From assembly GCA_025345505.1 (NCBI GenBank), contig JANVCC010000072.1, positions 2,577,856 to 2,641,855 on the forward strand: 64,000 nucleotides of DNA, written 5' to 3'. This DNA is from Todiramphus chloris collaris. Lineage: Eukaryota; Chordata; Aves; Coraciiformes; Alcedinidae. Positions 13,101 through 26,415 of the stretch are shown here, one piece after another. The translations under genes were made by a program, and so were the position numbers. The notes under the pieces were generated by a model. The model saw only the letters and a program-made list of their open reading frames with translations. It ran no database searches and was not told the DNA's origin. How positions within the stretch are numbered: the stretch's first letter is position 1; every line of letters begins with the position of its first letter.

Positions 13101-15789
13101 TTCAGGAGATAGGTCACAAATTCATTTAATTTTTTTTTTATTGGTGTTTTTAGATGTTACATTTCTTTGAAATTTTCCATTATATTGTTTGTTTCTTTTT
13201 ATCAGCTCACCCTTTTGACAGTGTCTGAAAACACTGAAAAATAGTCTAGCATTATTATATTATATTATAGGAAAATTACAAATATAATACAGTACATCAC
13301 CAGTGCATTTTGAATTACAGAAAATCTCTGAATTTTACACTAAATTTCAATCATATTTACAGCTATGGTTTGAGGTACTTCAGGTAGGGTATACTTTTCC
13401 CTGCTTGTCATCTTGAACTGCAGTCTGTAATTAGAAGGTATGTTATAGTCTGTCTGTCTCAGCCCAGGGCTGAATCTGAGCTCTGCGCACACTGCAGTAA
13501 GAGCTGATGGCTGGTTCTCCAGCACCCCTGCAGCCACAAGCTTCAGGCTGTTTCTGTTAATTTTGCTCGGTATCCAAGCCATCTTCTATTATGAGCGGAA
13601 GAAAATCACCCAAACCTGCTATGAAAACCCTCTACACAGCCTTTCCTCCTCCCACCCTGGGACTCATTCACTATGCAAGATCTAGGGAAGAGCCCTCCAC
13701 TGTCCTGCACTGTCCTGGGACTAAAAACCTGCACCTTCAGAGCAGACCATCCTGGCACAAAGCAATCCAAGGATTTTTTTTTTTCTCGAGAGTCTGTACC
13801 CTTTGCACATAGCACAGTGTATTTCCATAGATCTCCATTGCAGCTTATTGATCTCTTGTGTAAGTGTGGCCTCGGTTTATTGCCCTTTTCAGTTTAACTT
13901 GAGGGAAAAAACCCACATTAAAGGCTGTGTAAATTCCTTCAGAAATACCAGTGGATCAAATGAAAAGCCAGAGTGTTGATTTATCCTGTGGGAGAAATAG
14001 GGAAGGGACACAAGCTGCCTTCCCATCCTCTGCAGAGGTGCTGGGCACAACCTCTCTGCCCCCAGAGGTCTGGTCTTGCCACCACTGCCACCAGCAGAGG
14101 CAAAGCTTTCAGCCATAGCTGCTCTGGGAAGTGGACACCTTGGATCCCAACTACTAGACCAAGCTGAGGAATAAGTGCCTGAAGGACTGAGCTAGACCAT
14201 ACACTGCTCCTTCTGGGTACCACCAAGCCCCCAGCCTCCCTGCAAAGCCCTTTTCTGCACTCCCCTTCCCAAGCCTCTCTTGGCACTGGGAGTGGAAGCA
14301 GGACCTCCGCAACACGCCTTGTTATCTGGACATTAAAGGTGGTTGCTAGTCCTGTCTCAGCCTCTGCACTCCTCTGCCCATGACTGTCTGTACTTACACT
14401 CGTGTAGCCTTGTGGACAGGCTATATTTTTATTTCAGTGACTACTTTAGTACCCAGATATCTCATCTTTTCTTTACAGATGGATAGCAGGATATGGATGA
14501 GCCACTGGAGGTGGAAGCAAAGGCAGGTGGGAAGCTCAGCCAGGTGGTGAGTTCATTCCTGCTGAACTGAACCCTGTTCTCTTCTTTTCCATACTCTTTT
14601 GTGCAGCCATGGGCAGATGGTTAACATTGATCACTTCCTCCTTCTGGGAACTGGGAACACCTCATCACAGGGTTATCAAGTTTGAGGCTTTCTTCCTTGT
14701 AGAAAAGCAGACTATTTTTATTTCATGTCTGTAGGATGCCAGGAACCTTCATTGCTCGGTGGCTACATTGGGCTGCCTGGAAGGTGGGCTGGTTGTTAAC
14801 CATCAGGAGCATTTATGAGAGATTCACATCTTTGAGAACAGTTGAGTGTCAAGAAAAATCATAATTTATCCTTCTAGGTCTTCTTTGGTATAATATGTAT
14901 TTATTTGTTTTCTTTCAGTAAAGTTATCAGTTCAGTAGGTTCAACTTAAAACATAGGCAGTTGCTGTGAGGGGGTGCCATGAAGGGGACAGCCGAATGCT
15001 GTCCTTAGGAGGCAAGTTGAGCGTGGAAATCCCCGTCCTCTGGCACAGGGTGATGCAATGGGAGTTCTCCTCATATCAGACTTTTACTTGTGCTTTTCTG
15101 GAGATGCTTAAGCCTTTGCCATCAACTTGATGTTGCTGTCACTCCTGGGGAATGGAGGGAATGAGACCCTGCTCTCCTGAGCATCCCCTAAACTGGTGGG
15201 GGAGGGCAGTGGACCATTCCCTCTGGGTTTTGCCAGGTACTAAAGCATGGTGGTGTCCACGCCAGAGTCCAGGATTCTACTTTGTGCTATCAGAGGGACT
15301 TCTGGCAATGTGTCAGGCTACTGAGGTCCTGGCCAGCTGCTTGGCATGGGCTGCTCTCTGCTCCGTGTCATGCACCAGGCAGTGGAGTTGGGGCTAGTGG
15401 AGGACATCTCTGTTTGGTACCTGCAATGGTCACCTGCCTCTTGCTGAGGCTGGATTCACTTCTGTGGTGTGTCACGATCCCTACCCATCACGCAGGGGCT
15501 GTTACTAGCAACACAGTCATTAATCCTCTTTCACAGATAGGAATAGACACCTGGATGAAGCCAGAAGGTTGCAAAATGCTGCTTCAAGCATCTTCAAGAC
15601 AAAAAAATGTGAAAGCAGTGGCTGTTACCTGCTCGTAACTGGTAAAAGGACAGAGAAGGAACACAAAACAGGAAAGGCAGGGGAAAATTACACTGGAGTC
15701 AGCTGCTAACACATGAGGAAAGGCTGTGGTGTTATTAAAAGACAGATGGACCAGGAAGTCCAAAGCCTAAAAATCCATTCATTATCTAG
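10147..15789. other. Long unique region, no gene seen
   Basis: About 5.6 kb without a supportable gene. It contains a 19-base T run (11128-11146), a 13-base C run (12948-12960) and a perfect 13-bp tandem duplication, TTTCCTTCTAAAG twice, at 12847-12872. The part from 13.6 to 15.5 kb is more GC-rich and gives overlapping frames of about 100 codons on both strands, which is expected by chance from fewer stop codons. Confidence 0.45.
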
Positions 15790-15910
15790 ATAAAGGCTCC
15801 AAAAAGCTATGTCTAAAATGGGAGATATCAGCCTAACAGGTCTGTTTATACAGATGTCTCTAAACAGTTCTCCCGTCAGGTCTTTTGCTTCTGCAGAATC
15901 TTTCTTTTTC
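15790..15910 (-). repeat. Inverted 121-bp pair, copy A (unidentified, open reading)
   Basis: The reverse complement of this segment matches 18935-19055 over 121 bp without a gap. I count 8 mismatches, about 93% identity. On the minus strand it reads without a stop in a lysine-rich frame (KKKDSAEAKDLTGELF, continuing INRPVRLISPILD). That frame lies inside a longer open frame (16008-15706). Five of the eight differences fall at third codon positions. I do not recognise the protein. It could be a duplicated exon-like piece or two fragments of an unlisted dispersed repeat. The flanks of the two copies do not resemble each other. Confidence 0.75.
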
Positions 15911-15944
15911 CCTTGTGTTTTGATTCCTTTCTTCTTAAAGGACA

Positions 15945-15995
15945 CCTTGCCATTTCCCCATCTGTAAATAAAACTCACTGTGATAAAGGTCACAA
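15945..15995 (+). repeat. Possible MIR-like scrap
   Basis: CCATTTCCCCATCTGTAAAT (15950-15969) followed by an AT-rich stretch resembles the middle of MIR-type SINEs. It is too short for more than a tentative call. Confidence 0.25.
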
Positions 15996-18934
15996 GCTCA
16001 GTCTCCAAGAAGAATTACACTGCAATGAAAGGTAAAGCCAATTTGGGGCCTGCCAGTGCTGCCCTTTGCATTCACCGTTCCCAAGGCCAGCTCCTCACAC
16101 CTATTGAGCTTGCATGAATATCAGATCTTCCCCTTGCAATTATCCCGTGCCTCAAAACTAGGATTTTTGGTGTTTACTGAAGGGTCAGAAGAGAGCATCA
16201 TGGTAGATATCTGTTCATCAAACTGGAGCACTATTGGATCTAAGTTTTGGCTGGTGTGGTGGCAAAGGTCCCTGGCAGCGTGGGCACGGGTTTTGCGTGC
16301 TGTGTGTTGCATATGTGTGCGTACTAGAATGTCTTGGTCCCCCTGCTTGAAAGCCAGTTCCTTTAGCATCTCCTGCCTGAATTCCAATGGGAAAATATTT
16401 GGCAAATCACATGCTGACATGTTTATCTTGTTAGCTGTCAGGATGAGTAAGTGCGCACGCTGAATGCTAGCATTCAGCTTGAATGGAGCAATAGCTACCG
16501 CTCATGAAATCTGACAGAATAAATATATTTTCAAACATGATTTCTGTCAGACTCATATTAATCCTTTGTTCAGCTCCAGTCCTAAGTGACCTTAAATAGA
16601 CCTGTTCCCACTGGCAACCCCAAACTCCAGCTTGGGCCTTGCATGGTGACTCTCTGCAATCCAGAGGTGACAAAGTGACACTGTTGCCTGCTCATCAGCG
16701 ACAGACTGAGTTAGCTGCCCTGGCATATCTACATTTACATGTCTTCTAACGCCTAATTACACTGAAGCATCCCACAGAAAGCTCATTTTTGGGCTTTTAA
16801 TGCTAATCCAATAAAAAAGCAATGCAGTCATTTCAAGATAATTATGGCATCAGCAACCCCCTGCCTGCTTCCAGGCAGGCATTCATGGGAACCCCTTGTG
16901 GGTGTTCAAACAGTGTGAGAAAATAGCGAGTGCATTGAATTTCATTTCTCTGGCACAAATATTTCACTGTGTTAGAGTACCTCAGAGCTGAGAAATCTCT
17001 GAAACATCAACATTTGTTTTCCTGCTTGTTCTAAGCTGGCCTAGCCTGAGGCAGGGGTCAATAACATACTTCTCTGTTGTTTGCCAGAATTAAGAATAGC
17101 AGAGCTTGTCTGATCAGCTCCCTCTCCAGAAATATCAAAGTGCCTCGTTCACAATAAAAAGCACCAAGCTTTGGCCCATTTCCCTTCTGATACTGGCAGA
17201 AGGGTGAGTGGGAGGGGCAAAGGGTAGATGGACAGTTTCCCCATCCCTAGTTTGTTTTGCTCTTTGCTTCAGCTTGCCCAAGAGGTGCTGGTGTCCTCTG
17301 GTCCACAGAGGGAGTTTGTAGAGGGATGAATGAACAGCTCAGTGCAATACTTGTGCATGAAGGAATGAGGCACTTAAAGCCCTGGCCGGTCTTTTAGGGC
17401 TGCTAGAATCGAGCTGGTAAGGACAGGATTAACTCAGAGGTCTGTGCAGTCGGGTAAGATGTGGAAATCAGCACAAGCTCTGGGAAGACAGAGTGAAGTA
17501 GCACAGCTTGGAAAGAAAAATGTGGCACACTGATGTGAGATGGCAGAGTGATGAAATCAGGGCTTTTATCAGTGCTGTGCTCTATTTTAGCAGCGACAGA
17601 GACACACCAGAGTTAACTTTTTTTTTTTTTTTTTTCAGAACCAACCACATTTCACATTTGGAGCACTTTAAGAGTATGAGACAGGTACCTGAAGTGAGGA
17701 AAAGCCAGAAGATGTTACCGGGACCAAAAGTTCCTCCCCTTCCACACCTGCAGCATCCTCTGTGCTTTTCTGCCACAACCACAGACTGCCTCTCCTCTGG
17801 GTCCCTGCCTCCTTTGCTGTGCAGGGTGAATAATGCTGCCTGAAAAAAGCAGCTGTTCAGTATTTATTTTGATGTGCAGAGTTCAATGTGTGGCCCTGAC
17901 TGACTGTGCCACACAGCACTGAAAGTCCACAGCTCCCAGCCTCTGCAGCAGACGCAGCAGGGGAACAGCAGATCCCTTTGCACATTTTACCTTGGCCCAC
18001 GCTGTGTGCTGAAGGAAGTGGAAAGGAAGGATGTCTGTCCTCTTTATTAAAGACCTTGCCCTTTCAAAATACCATTTGATGAGGGGAGAGTCATTTGTTT
18101 TAGGAGGAGAGCTTTGCTGGTTTTGTTTGGTTTTGTCATGGGAAAGGGAAGGTGATGTCCCAAGGAGAGCATCCACGTGAAGCAGAGCATAACAAGAAGT
18201 TCTGAGAAGCTTTCCAGGTTCATCCACTTCAGTAAATCAAAGACAGCGCTGTCCCTCACATCAGTGTGATTTAAATTAAGGAAAAGTACTGTGCAGCACT
18301 GCTGCTTTAGATGACACTGTGATTACCTCTTGTCCCCTTTTTCTCTCTGTTCTCAGTGAAAGTCAGTAAAGTTATTCAGCTCAGCTTACGAACTGCAGGA
18401 CTGAGCAGCACCCATAATTTCACATCGTTCCAACTAGCTTTTATCTCTCTTGACACAAATGGCAGACCCTTGTGTGCCACTGAATGAACCGCAGGCAAGA
18501 ACCTGTGGCAGAGTGAGTTACGCTAGCAATCCTGAAGTCTGTCAGCCAGCATGGGCTTCCAAGAAAAGAGCAGGTTATGATGGGACAGGAGGGTAAATCT
18601 CATGTGAAAATCTACTTTTTAAACTGAAGGGGAATCGGTTAATGCGGCTGCTTGAGCCCAGTTCAGTTCTCTCTCCAGAATCAAGATATTACCTGGAGTA
18701 AGCCAGAAAGCAATAAAGCCTATTATTTCAGAAAGGACTTGTGTGACTAACACATTCATTCTCCTCTTCCAGTGGAACTACCAATATATGCTTTTGACAT
18801 AAAAATTTTCATAGGGAAAAATTTCACCTTCAGTCATGTTTTACTTGTATTCATCACATGCATTTTAGTGGCAAAAAAAGTCTTTCTTTTAAAGTGCACC
18901 TTTTCTTTTTCTTTCTATTCTCATAGAAAGAAAA
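15996..18934. other. Unique DNA between the two copies of the inverted pair
   Basis: No gene recognised; an 18-base T run lies at 17618-17635. The stretch just before copy B (about 18900-18926) is pyrimidine-rich and ends TTCTCATAG, which resembles a splice acceptor. Confidence 0.45.
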
Positions 18935-19055
18935 GAAAAAGAAAGATTCTGCAGAAGCAAAAGACCTGACTGGAGATCTGTTTACAGAAGTCTGCATAAA
19001 CAGACCTGTTAGGCTGGTATCTCCCATATTAGACATAGCTTTTTGGAGCCTTTAT
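18935..19055 (+). repeat. Inverted 121-bp pair, copy B (unidentified, open reading)
   Basis: Same 121-bp unit as 15790-15910 but on the plus strand. It reads KKKDSAEAKDLTGDLF, continuing INRPVRLVSPILD, with no stop. Compared with copy A there are three silent changes and five replacements, four of them conservative (E/D, D/E and I/V twice). A polypyrimidine tract ending in TCATAG at about 18926 stands just upstream, like a 3' splice site. Copy A instead has a TTTATTTACAG further upstream on its own strand. No donor site or longer gene structure is evident, so I do not call a gene. Confidence 0.75.
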
Positions 19056-19202
19056 TCAGAAAGCTCAGAAGATCTTTCTAGAAGTACACTCAGCTCTGAG
19101 TGTATTTGAATAACGAGCATCTCCCCAAGCAATGTAACATCAACATTTTCATGTGTAATTTAAGCCTGTAAAAACCAATCACTGACTTAAAATGCAGCTC
19201 CG

Positions 19203-20149
19203 TGTGTTGTTTTACTGCTCTGTGGTTAAGCCATAGCCCAGCCCTGGCCCAGCAAGTCTCGCACCTACCAATGTACCACAGCACATTCCAACAGCACCAG
19301 GGGGACCTGGTCCCTAAGGCAGACCAGCCCCTCACAACACACCAGGAGAGGACAATTACTTTCTGGCCATTGCAGCAAACACCTGGAGAACGTGGCCAGG
19401 CTGCCATCACTTCTCTGGAGTGACTGGGTGTCAAGGAGGCTGGGCTGACTGCTAGACAGGTGACAGATTGCTCTCTTCCCAAAGGAGAAGAGAAAGGGAA
19501 TAAGGGAGAGAGACTTAGCGATTAGAGAAGAAAGCAAAACCAGCTTTAATAAAACTACTACTAATAAAATGGAATATATACAAATATATACAAAACCAGT
19601 ATTGAACACCACCACCACCCCCTCCTGATGGCAATTACATCATCATCACCACTGATGCTGTGAGGCAGGCACTGGGGAGGTCCCAGACTGGACTCAGCAG
19701 CAGGTGGGAACCAGATTCAGGAGCTGGATTCTGGTAGCAGATGCAGGAACACACCGATTGGGATCGAAGGCAGAACAGAGAGAGGCCTCCTCGGATGTGG
19801 GCTGGTGAAGAAGAGACCGACCCTGCTGATCCCTGAGCTTTACAGCGACGGTGCCGTATCCGGGCTGGAATCCCTCTCTGGGCAGGTTGGGGTCCCCTGT
19901 CCTGGCCACTGCTCCCTGCGGGTGCCGCCTTTCCCTTTCTGCACCCCCACCGTGGTGCACAAGACCCAGCAGTGGCCTTGGTCTGCTCCCCAACCCTTGG
20001 CACTGACTCTAAACACGGGGTGTTAGCGCTGCCAGAAGCAGCCCCTGCCTGTGGAAACGCTGCTGGCTGCAGACTGCTGTTAGAAGAGTCGTTGCTCAGA
20101 AGTCAATCTACTGGACAGAATTATCTCTGTTCTCACTCAAACCAGGACA
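19203..20149 (-). mobile_element. Solo LTR, avian ERVL-type
   Basis: On the minus strand the element begins TGTCCTGGTTTGAGTGAGAA at 20149, a start I know from bird ERVL-type LTRs. Near 19880-19840 (minus) is the characteristic block containing GGGATTCCAGCCCGGATACG, followed by a degenerate TATA-like GCTGTAAAGCTC. Further on are AT-rich runs (GTATATATTTGTATATA) and a GC-poor 3' part ending near 19203 in a CA dinucleotide. No retroviral coding sequence flanks it on either side, which is what recombination between paired LTRs leaves behind. The left edge is uncertain by a few bases, and no matching target-site duplication is visible (left flank CTCCG, right flank TTCTA). Confidence 0.8.
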
Positions 20150-23100
20150 TTCTACCCATTATTCCATACCATTTACATCATACCTATTACTAGGTTATGA
20201 TTTCTTTCTACAGAAAAGTTTGTTAAATTCATTTAGTTCATGATTGTCGCTTTCCATCTACCATAGCAGTCTCTCAGGGCAGGAAAGATGTTATGGAATT
20301 CATGGTCTGTGTCCGTGGGTTGCAGGATCACTTCAGGTGGTTACTGGATGCCAGTCAATGAGGCTAACTTCTGGCATCACCACTATGTGATCCTGAAAGA
20401 CAGTTACTGAGCACTGTTAGTCTTATGTAGCAATTAACATTATACAGCTTTAAATTAAGTATTCTCACCTAGAGTTAAATTCCCTTGAGGTACACTTTGT
20501 ACTTCACCATCTTTCATCATCATCCACCAGGACACTGGGGCTTCTTTAAAATCCCACAGCATAGTTTTTCCAGCTTGAAGGAAGGGTGCAGGGGAAATCC
20601 CAACTCATTCAACAGTTGTCTTCGTACTTTACTCCATGCTCCGCAGATACATGGTTCAGAATTAATCCCAAAGTCAGGTGTGTATTTCTAGTTCTTCTTC
20701 ATAAATATTGATAGCTATTGGACTATGTAACTAAAAAGCCCCTTCATTATGGAAAGGGGAAGAAGATTGTTCCGCTGATGGCAGCCTTAGCTGTGGTCCC
20801 TAAGAACATCCAGGTGGGCAGATGGGTAAAAAAAAAAATTCATCTTTCCGTCCTGAGCAATTTCTCTGACCAAAAGAAAGCTCCATTTGAAACCTGACAG
20901 GCCTTTCAGGAAAAACACCGAGCAAAGCTTTTGGAGACACGGAAGGAAGGCTTGTGAGCTGGAGCAGACAAGCATGGCCATGAATATGCTCAGACATCCA
21001 CAGCTTCAGAGTCACCTCCCACTTCTTTGAACTATTTTGCAGGTGCTGAAGCTACGTCTGGCCAAGACAAACAGTGCAGCCCTCATCTAGCTGTGGAGTC
21101 TGATGAACTTCAGAGAGAAGCCATTGACACGCTCCATCACATCAAGCTGGCTAGCAAGTTGATGCTGCTGCCAAAACTCCTTGTAAAATATGCTCTAATT
21201 AGGCAATTTTACAAAGCTTACAAATGGTATGGGGAGGGAGGCACTTGTTTGTTTTGTGTTTTTTTTTAAAAACCTGATGGATCATAGTGTCTCCTAACAA
21301 AGAAGCTATGGTTTAGTGTTACAGTCTTGCTGGGTTTGCTGAATTTGGCCTCTGGGTTAATCCATCAGATGCCATTAGCTTATGCAAACTGTGCAATCTG
21401 AAATATGTGGGACATTTTCAGGGACAGTCCTAGGCAAGGGAAAATCATCAGCTTCATACACAAATGGTGCTCCCCAAACTGACCCTTGTTTTTTTAAGTA
21501 GCCCATGGTGTGTAGTGCCAAGTCCTGTACAAATGTGCTCAGGTACAAGACACAATGAAATCCCATGCAGATGAGCTCATCCAAGGCACTCAGAGCTTCC
21601 CCCAACAGCTCGTCCAAACAACAGGCTCAAGAACACGCGTCTTCTGCCATGATCATTAGCAACATCATTCAAGCCCATACTTAGTGCCTAACCACTACAG
21701 GGATCTTAATGCCTCACATCTTCATTTCTTACAGGAGCTTCTTTTTCTTTGCTTTTACTTTCTTTTTTTCTTTCTTTTCCTTCTTTCTTTTTTCTTTCCT
21801 TTTTTTTTCTTTTCTTGCATCCCAACCTAAATGTACCAGGCAGATCCTCACTCGGCTTGCTCCCAATGCCAGAGTATGGGGGAGATCATCAGCTGCCATT
21901 GTTCTATTCTCCTCAGGTTTTCTATTGTCCTAAATTTTCCTTGCACAAGGCATAAGTGACACATTAGATTTGAGGTTTGGCAATGCTGCTGGTATTTCCT
22001 TTCAGAAAAAATAAAAACGATGAAAACAGCATGCTTCCACCATTCCTAAATTTGTAATGTTTTTCTAGGGGATAATAAGGGCAGTTAGTGAGGGGAAAGA
22101 TTTTGAAATGGCAGCTCACCCTTTGAAAGACTACTACAACCACTGGCATTCAAGTGGAAATTTAACAAGGAGTTAATACCAAAAAACCCCCTAAATCTTT
22201 CTCTTCCAAAGAAGGGTTTAGTTGGTGCTTTACTCAGTGAGCCATTAGGTATTTGGGCATGTGAGAAACCTCTCATTTTTGGAGGAACCACTATGACAGT
22301 GGCTCATGGAGGTGTTCTTCAGATCACTTTTGACCCTTTGCTGCCCTGGGTGCCAGGATCAAGGCCATCACGCAGGAGAACTGAAACCTGCCACATGCTT
22401 TCCCTGCAGGTTCAGAGCATGCTGCCTCCAAGGAGCTGTCAGCCACTGCCAGAGTACTTCGTGGAGTTGTGCAGGAACCAGACTTTGATTTTGAGCTTTT
22501 TTTCTACTTGTTTTTCATAGTTTGCTGAAGTCGGTGTAATCTGAAATGAGTCTCCCACTCTTTGCCCTCATTGGACTATCACCTGCAGCAAAGGGCTTGG
22601 CTCCTGCGATGCCTGTAAGGTGTCACCAAAATGCTTGCAGAGATTGCAGCCCAGCCCAGTCCTCCCTAACATGGCTTTCAAACAAATGCAGTGTTGCTGG
22701 ATTCAGTGCAATGGACCTTCGTCCTTCTGAGTGCGATGGAAAGAGTTTCACTGAGCTGCTGCAGCGTAGCTGTACTTGCTCTTCTTATCCAGCTGCTTGA
22801 TAAGAATTACTTCATGTTTGTCTGCCCTCATCTACGTCTGCCTTGTGACCTCCCTGCTATCCCAATGCTGCTTGGGTTTGGGTTTGGTGGTGGAAGAGGC
22901 TGTTCTGCCCCAGGCAAGGTGAAAGCTGGAGGCAGCTCTGGCCTGAGGCTGGGATTTCTTATAGCAACCCAGAGCCTACAGCCCTCCGTAGCTCTTCCTC
23001 ACCATAGTATGGATGGATTTACTAATCTATTTCCTCTTTCTTTGTTCCTCATCTGTAAAACTGCAAAATTATTAACTTGTTAATCATTTTGTAAATTGGC

Positions 23101-26100
23101 CAAGATGTTTTAATTGAATTTAGTCTCTAAGTGGATATGGAGAAGAAGAATAGCATTAGAGCAGTTAGGAATGGAAGAAGTCTATTAGATCTTGCTTTTC
23201 CCCCTGTGACGCTCACTAAATATAAAATTGGATTCCACTTGCTGGTAGATTGATGCCCATAGAGAAGAGAGCAATATGTGTTTTCAGTTGACTACTAGCA
23301 TCATTGCAACGAAGACCTTGTACACTGATGGAATAATCTGGAGGAGAGTTGGCAATAAAGGAAATAAAATGATGTCCCCAGACGGTGGTCCTGGAGGCCC
23401 CTGTTTGGGAACCACTGACCTTGTGCTCTTGGTTCTCCACAAGAATAAGCAATGTTGGTCTCCTAGTGGTCTTCTGGTTCTGGCAATGAGGCTTGAGTCT
23501 GAATGAGGTCTGAGCTGAAGCACAGGTCTCAGATTGCTGCAGTTGTCCCCAGTGCTGCAGCTACAGGCCTTGGAGTGAGGCTGGGCACAGGATCCCTGCA
23601 TCACGACACGACAGCATCCCTGTCCCCATGGCCTCCCTGTGTGGCTGGCCTGAGCACTACGCTGACGGGAAGGAGCTGTCAGTTTACTTTATTATGTCCA
23701 TGAACAACTATTAATCATCCTGTTTCTCTTAATTTTGTTACTTTCAGAGGCGCAAAAGGAACATTAAACAAATAATAAACTTCTTATGACTAAGGAGGAT
23801 TAGAGTCAAATGCTCAAACAAAGGGCATCAGGGATTTAAGAAAAATTGTATTTTCCATTTGTCTTTCTTCCACACCAAACCCCAGGACAACAACCACAGA
23901 CAGCACATTTTGCAGCTTTAAAGAAGCCTCAGCAGTTTTATTTCATCTCAAGCATAGTACTAGGAAAATGTGTGAACTTGGTCCCAGACAAAGCCATTGA
24001 AGTTCAGTTCAATCACATGCTTTGGAGGAAAGCTGTGTGATAGAAAAGGAAACATTTTCAAAATCATCTGAAAAAATGACGTCAGAGCACAGCACCATGC
24101 TGGGGACCTGTCCTTTACAACCACTTTGTGCCTTTTGGAAATGTAACTATATAATTTTCTCTAGATATTTCTCCATCACTCAATACTAGCAGATATTAGG
24201 GGAAAAATTAGAAGATTACCTTCACAAAGCTCCCCTGAAGACTAACAGAGCATCAGAGCCATCAGGGGGGAAGTGGGAGGCAGGGAATGCCTTTTCTCCT
24301 AGAGAAGGGCAACATCTCACATGAAACTGAAGCCTCCAGGCTGCCTACAAACATGCAAAAGTCAATGTGCATCATATTCTCAAAGGAATCGAGCTGGTAC
24401 CAGAAATGCTAGGTGCCAGGCCAGGAAAGACATTCCTAAATAAATATATTTTTTTAGTAACTTCCAACTTTAGCAGGTTACTGATGATAGAGTGATACAC
24501 TATTTTGCCTCGGTAGCCGAGGAGTTTTCAGTTATGTCAACAGAAAGAGTATGAATTATATATCTATATAACTATGAATTATCTATCATGGTGGGGTGAG
24601 TGGAGGGTGATTTGGGATAACAATGAGTTGACAAACTGAGGATGCTATGGAAGAGTTTTGAAACAGGTATTCACACACCTCCGTTTACTGTGGCCAGGTC
24701 TGTTTGTTGCCACTCCATACCCTGACCCAAATCTTTTCCTTGCGTGATCCTGCCCAGCCAAGAGAATTCCAAGGGCAACTTCTTAATGGTGCAAAAGAAA
24801 GTGAAAGAAGTGGAGAAAGAGTTTGAATACATTCAATCCTGCCAGAAGGACACAAGTTGTGTTCCAGAAAAAGAGGTGCAGGATCACCAGCTAAAGAAAG
24901 AGGTGGAGGAGATGCCTTCCTCATCCTTTTGGCATGCAGGCTGCCTTAGTGCTTTCCTCCCTGCCTTCACATAATGGCACTGGAAGCCTGTAAAGTAGTT
25001 ATTGCTGCTGGAAATGCTGAGCCTGAACATGCGAGATGTGTGGGACAATGGAGATACTACAGGCCAGAAGCTGTGATGCTGACACCAAGCAAGTTGGCAA
25101 AGCTTGTCATGAATAATGTAAGAACAGCTCCAGCCCTTTTCCTGCCCACATGGGGAGGATTGAATGAATTCAGCGCTAATGTGCTCTCTGAGAACATACA
25201 CTGCCAACTGTGTTTTCGTGGGGTACAGTGGGAAAACTTAAAATCATCCATCAAAGTTAAACTGCTTCCCATTCCTCCCTGAGACGGTTACTGCTGAGCA
25301 TAAATATGCATATGATAAAAAAGTTCCTTTTTCTGGGCAGAATGACTGCAGGTAGCTTACAATCAGTGTTGGATGCTGATACTGCACTCAGAACTTCCTC
25401 TACGTCCCCCCCACTGGCACAGCTCAATAGAGATGGCATTCAAACCCACTGCTGCAGACAAATGGCTGTAGCTCCATGAGCAGCACTGATGCTCATGCCC
25501 ACAGAGCTGTGTGGCATACCCACAGCTCTACAGCAGCACTCCAACTGTTGCACTGTATACCCTGCTTCACTGGAGGGGAAGGTGTGAAAATTGACACAAA
25601 ATGAAGAAATCAAGGAAGGCTAAGGACGTCGTCATCAGTGGCTTTTGCAGAACAACGCTTGTGTTAATTGCTGCCGTGATAATTGGTCCAGTTCTCCTAG
25701 ACTGAAGAAGGCATGTTCTGGACATGCAGAGGATCAGCCGTATTCGTGCAGTGAAACCCTCCAACCCTACCCTCAGGGGTGTGTTGCAATGGCATTTGTA
25801 GGGGGAATTAAGGCAGAAGAAAAAACGTGATGCTCTTTTTTGTGGTCCCAAGGGTACACTAGAAACTCTTACTCCTCAGTGTTCATCAGCCAGGTTATCC
25901 AGACAAATTGAGGAAGGTCTGATAAAAATTCGGCTCGCTGTCGCCCTCACTGACTAAACTTGGTAGCAAACCCCAGCTGGTTCACACAGTTTAAGCCAAA
26001 TCAGGGTTGAAGAGGTGTATTGAGTTATTAATGCTACATAATGAACTGACAGTCAAGAATACCTTCAGGATAGACATCAGCCATACAACAGATAATCAAT

Positions 26101-26149
26101 CACTCAGAACACTCACAAAGTCTCCATCACAGCTGGTCAGTCCCAGAGG
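20150..26149. other. Unique region, no gene seen
   Basis: Six kilobases with no supportable gene. The most distinctive element is a roughly 80-bp T/C-rich tract at 21738-21816. A stretch near 23050 (CCTCATCTGTAAAACTGC) vaguely recalls a MIR core but has no supporting flank. Frames in 24.7-25.3 kb are short and unrecognised. Confidence 0.45.
21738..21816. repeat. Polypyrimidine (TTTC-rich) low-complexity tract
   Basis: Almost pure C and T with irregular TTTC units; on the complementary strand it is an A/G tract. It explains the phenylalanine- and serine-rich frames that overlap it. Confidence 0.9.
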
Positions 26150-26415
26150 CAGACTGGGAGCTCGGCAGTTTTTTGGCCACCCAGGTAAGTGGGGAGCCCA
26201 AGGGAGCGGGCAGCCCTGACCAGTGCTGGTTTCTCTTGCGAGGGAGGCGGGGACAGGCGTGGGCAGAGCTGCGTGCACCTCAGGCAATTTAAATGCCTCA
26301 GGAGTGCAGGGATCAGTGATCCCTGCTCACCAAGAAAGGCCAAGTGCAGAGCCAGGTGAGTCAGCTGAGTGTGTCCCCTTGCCCTGTGAAGTCAGTTGCT
26401 TCTAGAGGTCGAGCC

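Noticed and set aside
13600-15640. Overlapping frames of about 70-120 codons suggesting exons
   Set aside because: They occur on both strands and in several frames at once, as expected in a GC-richer segment. No splice or domain evidence.
21709-21955. Phenylalanine/serine-rich plus-strand frames
   Set aside because: Fully explained by the T/C-rich tract at 21738-21816.
22990-23110. MIR-like SINE near the CCTCATCTGTAAAACTGC string
   Set aside because: Only one short block matches, with no supporting head or tail; chance or a very decayed copy cannot be told apart.
24744-25282. Lysine/glutamate-rich frame followed by a 100-codon frame
   Set aside because: No recognisable domain, frames also open on the opposite strand, and no splice-site pattern linking them.
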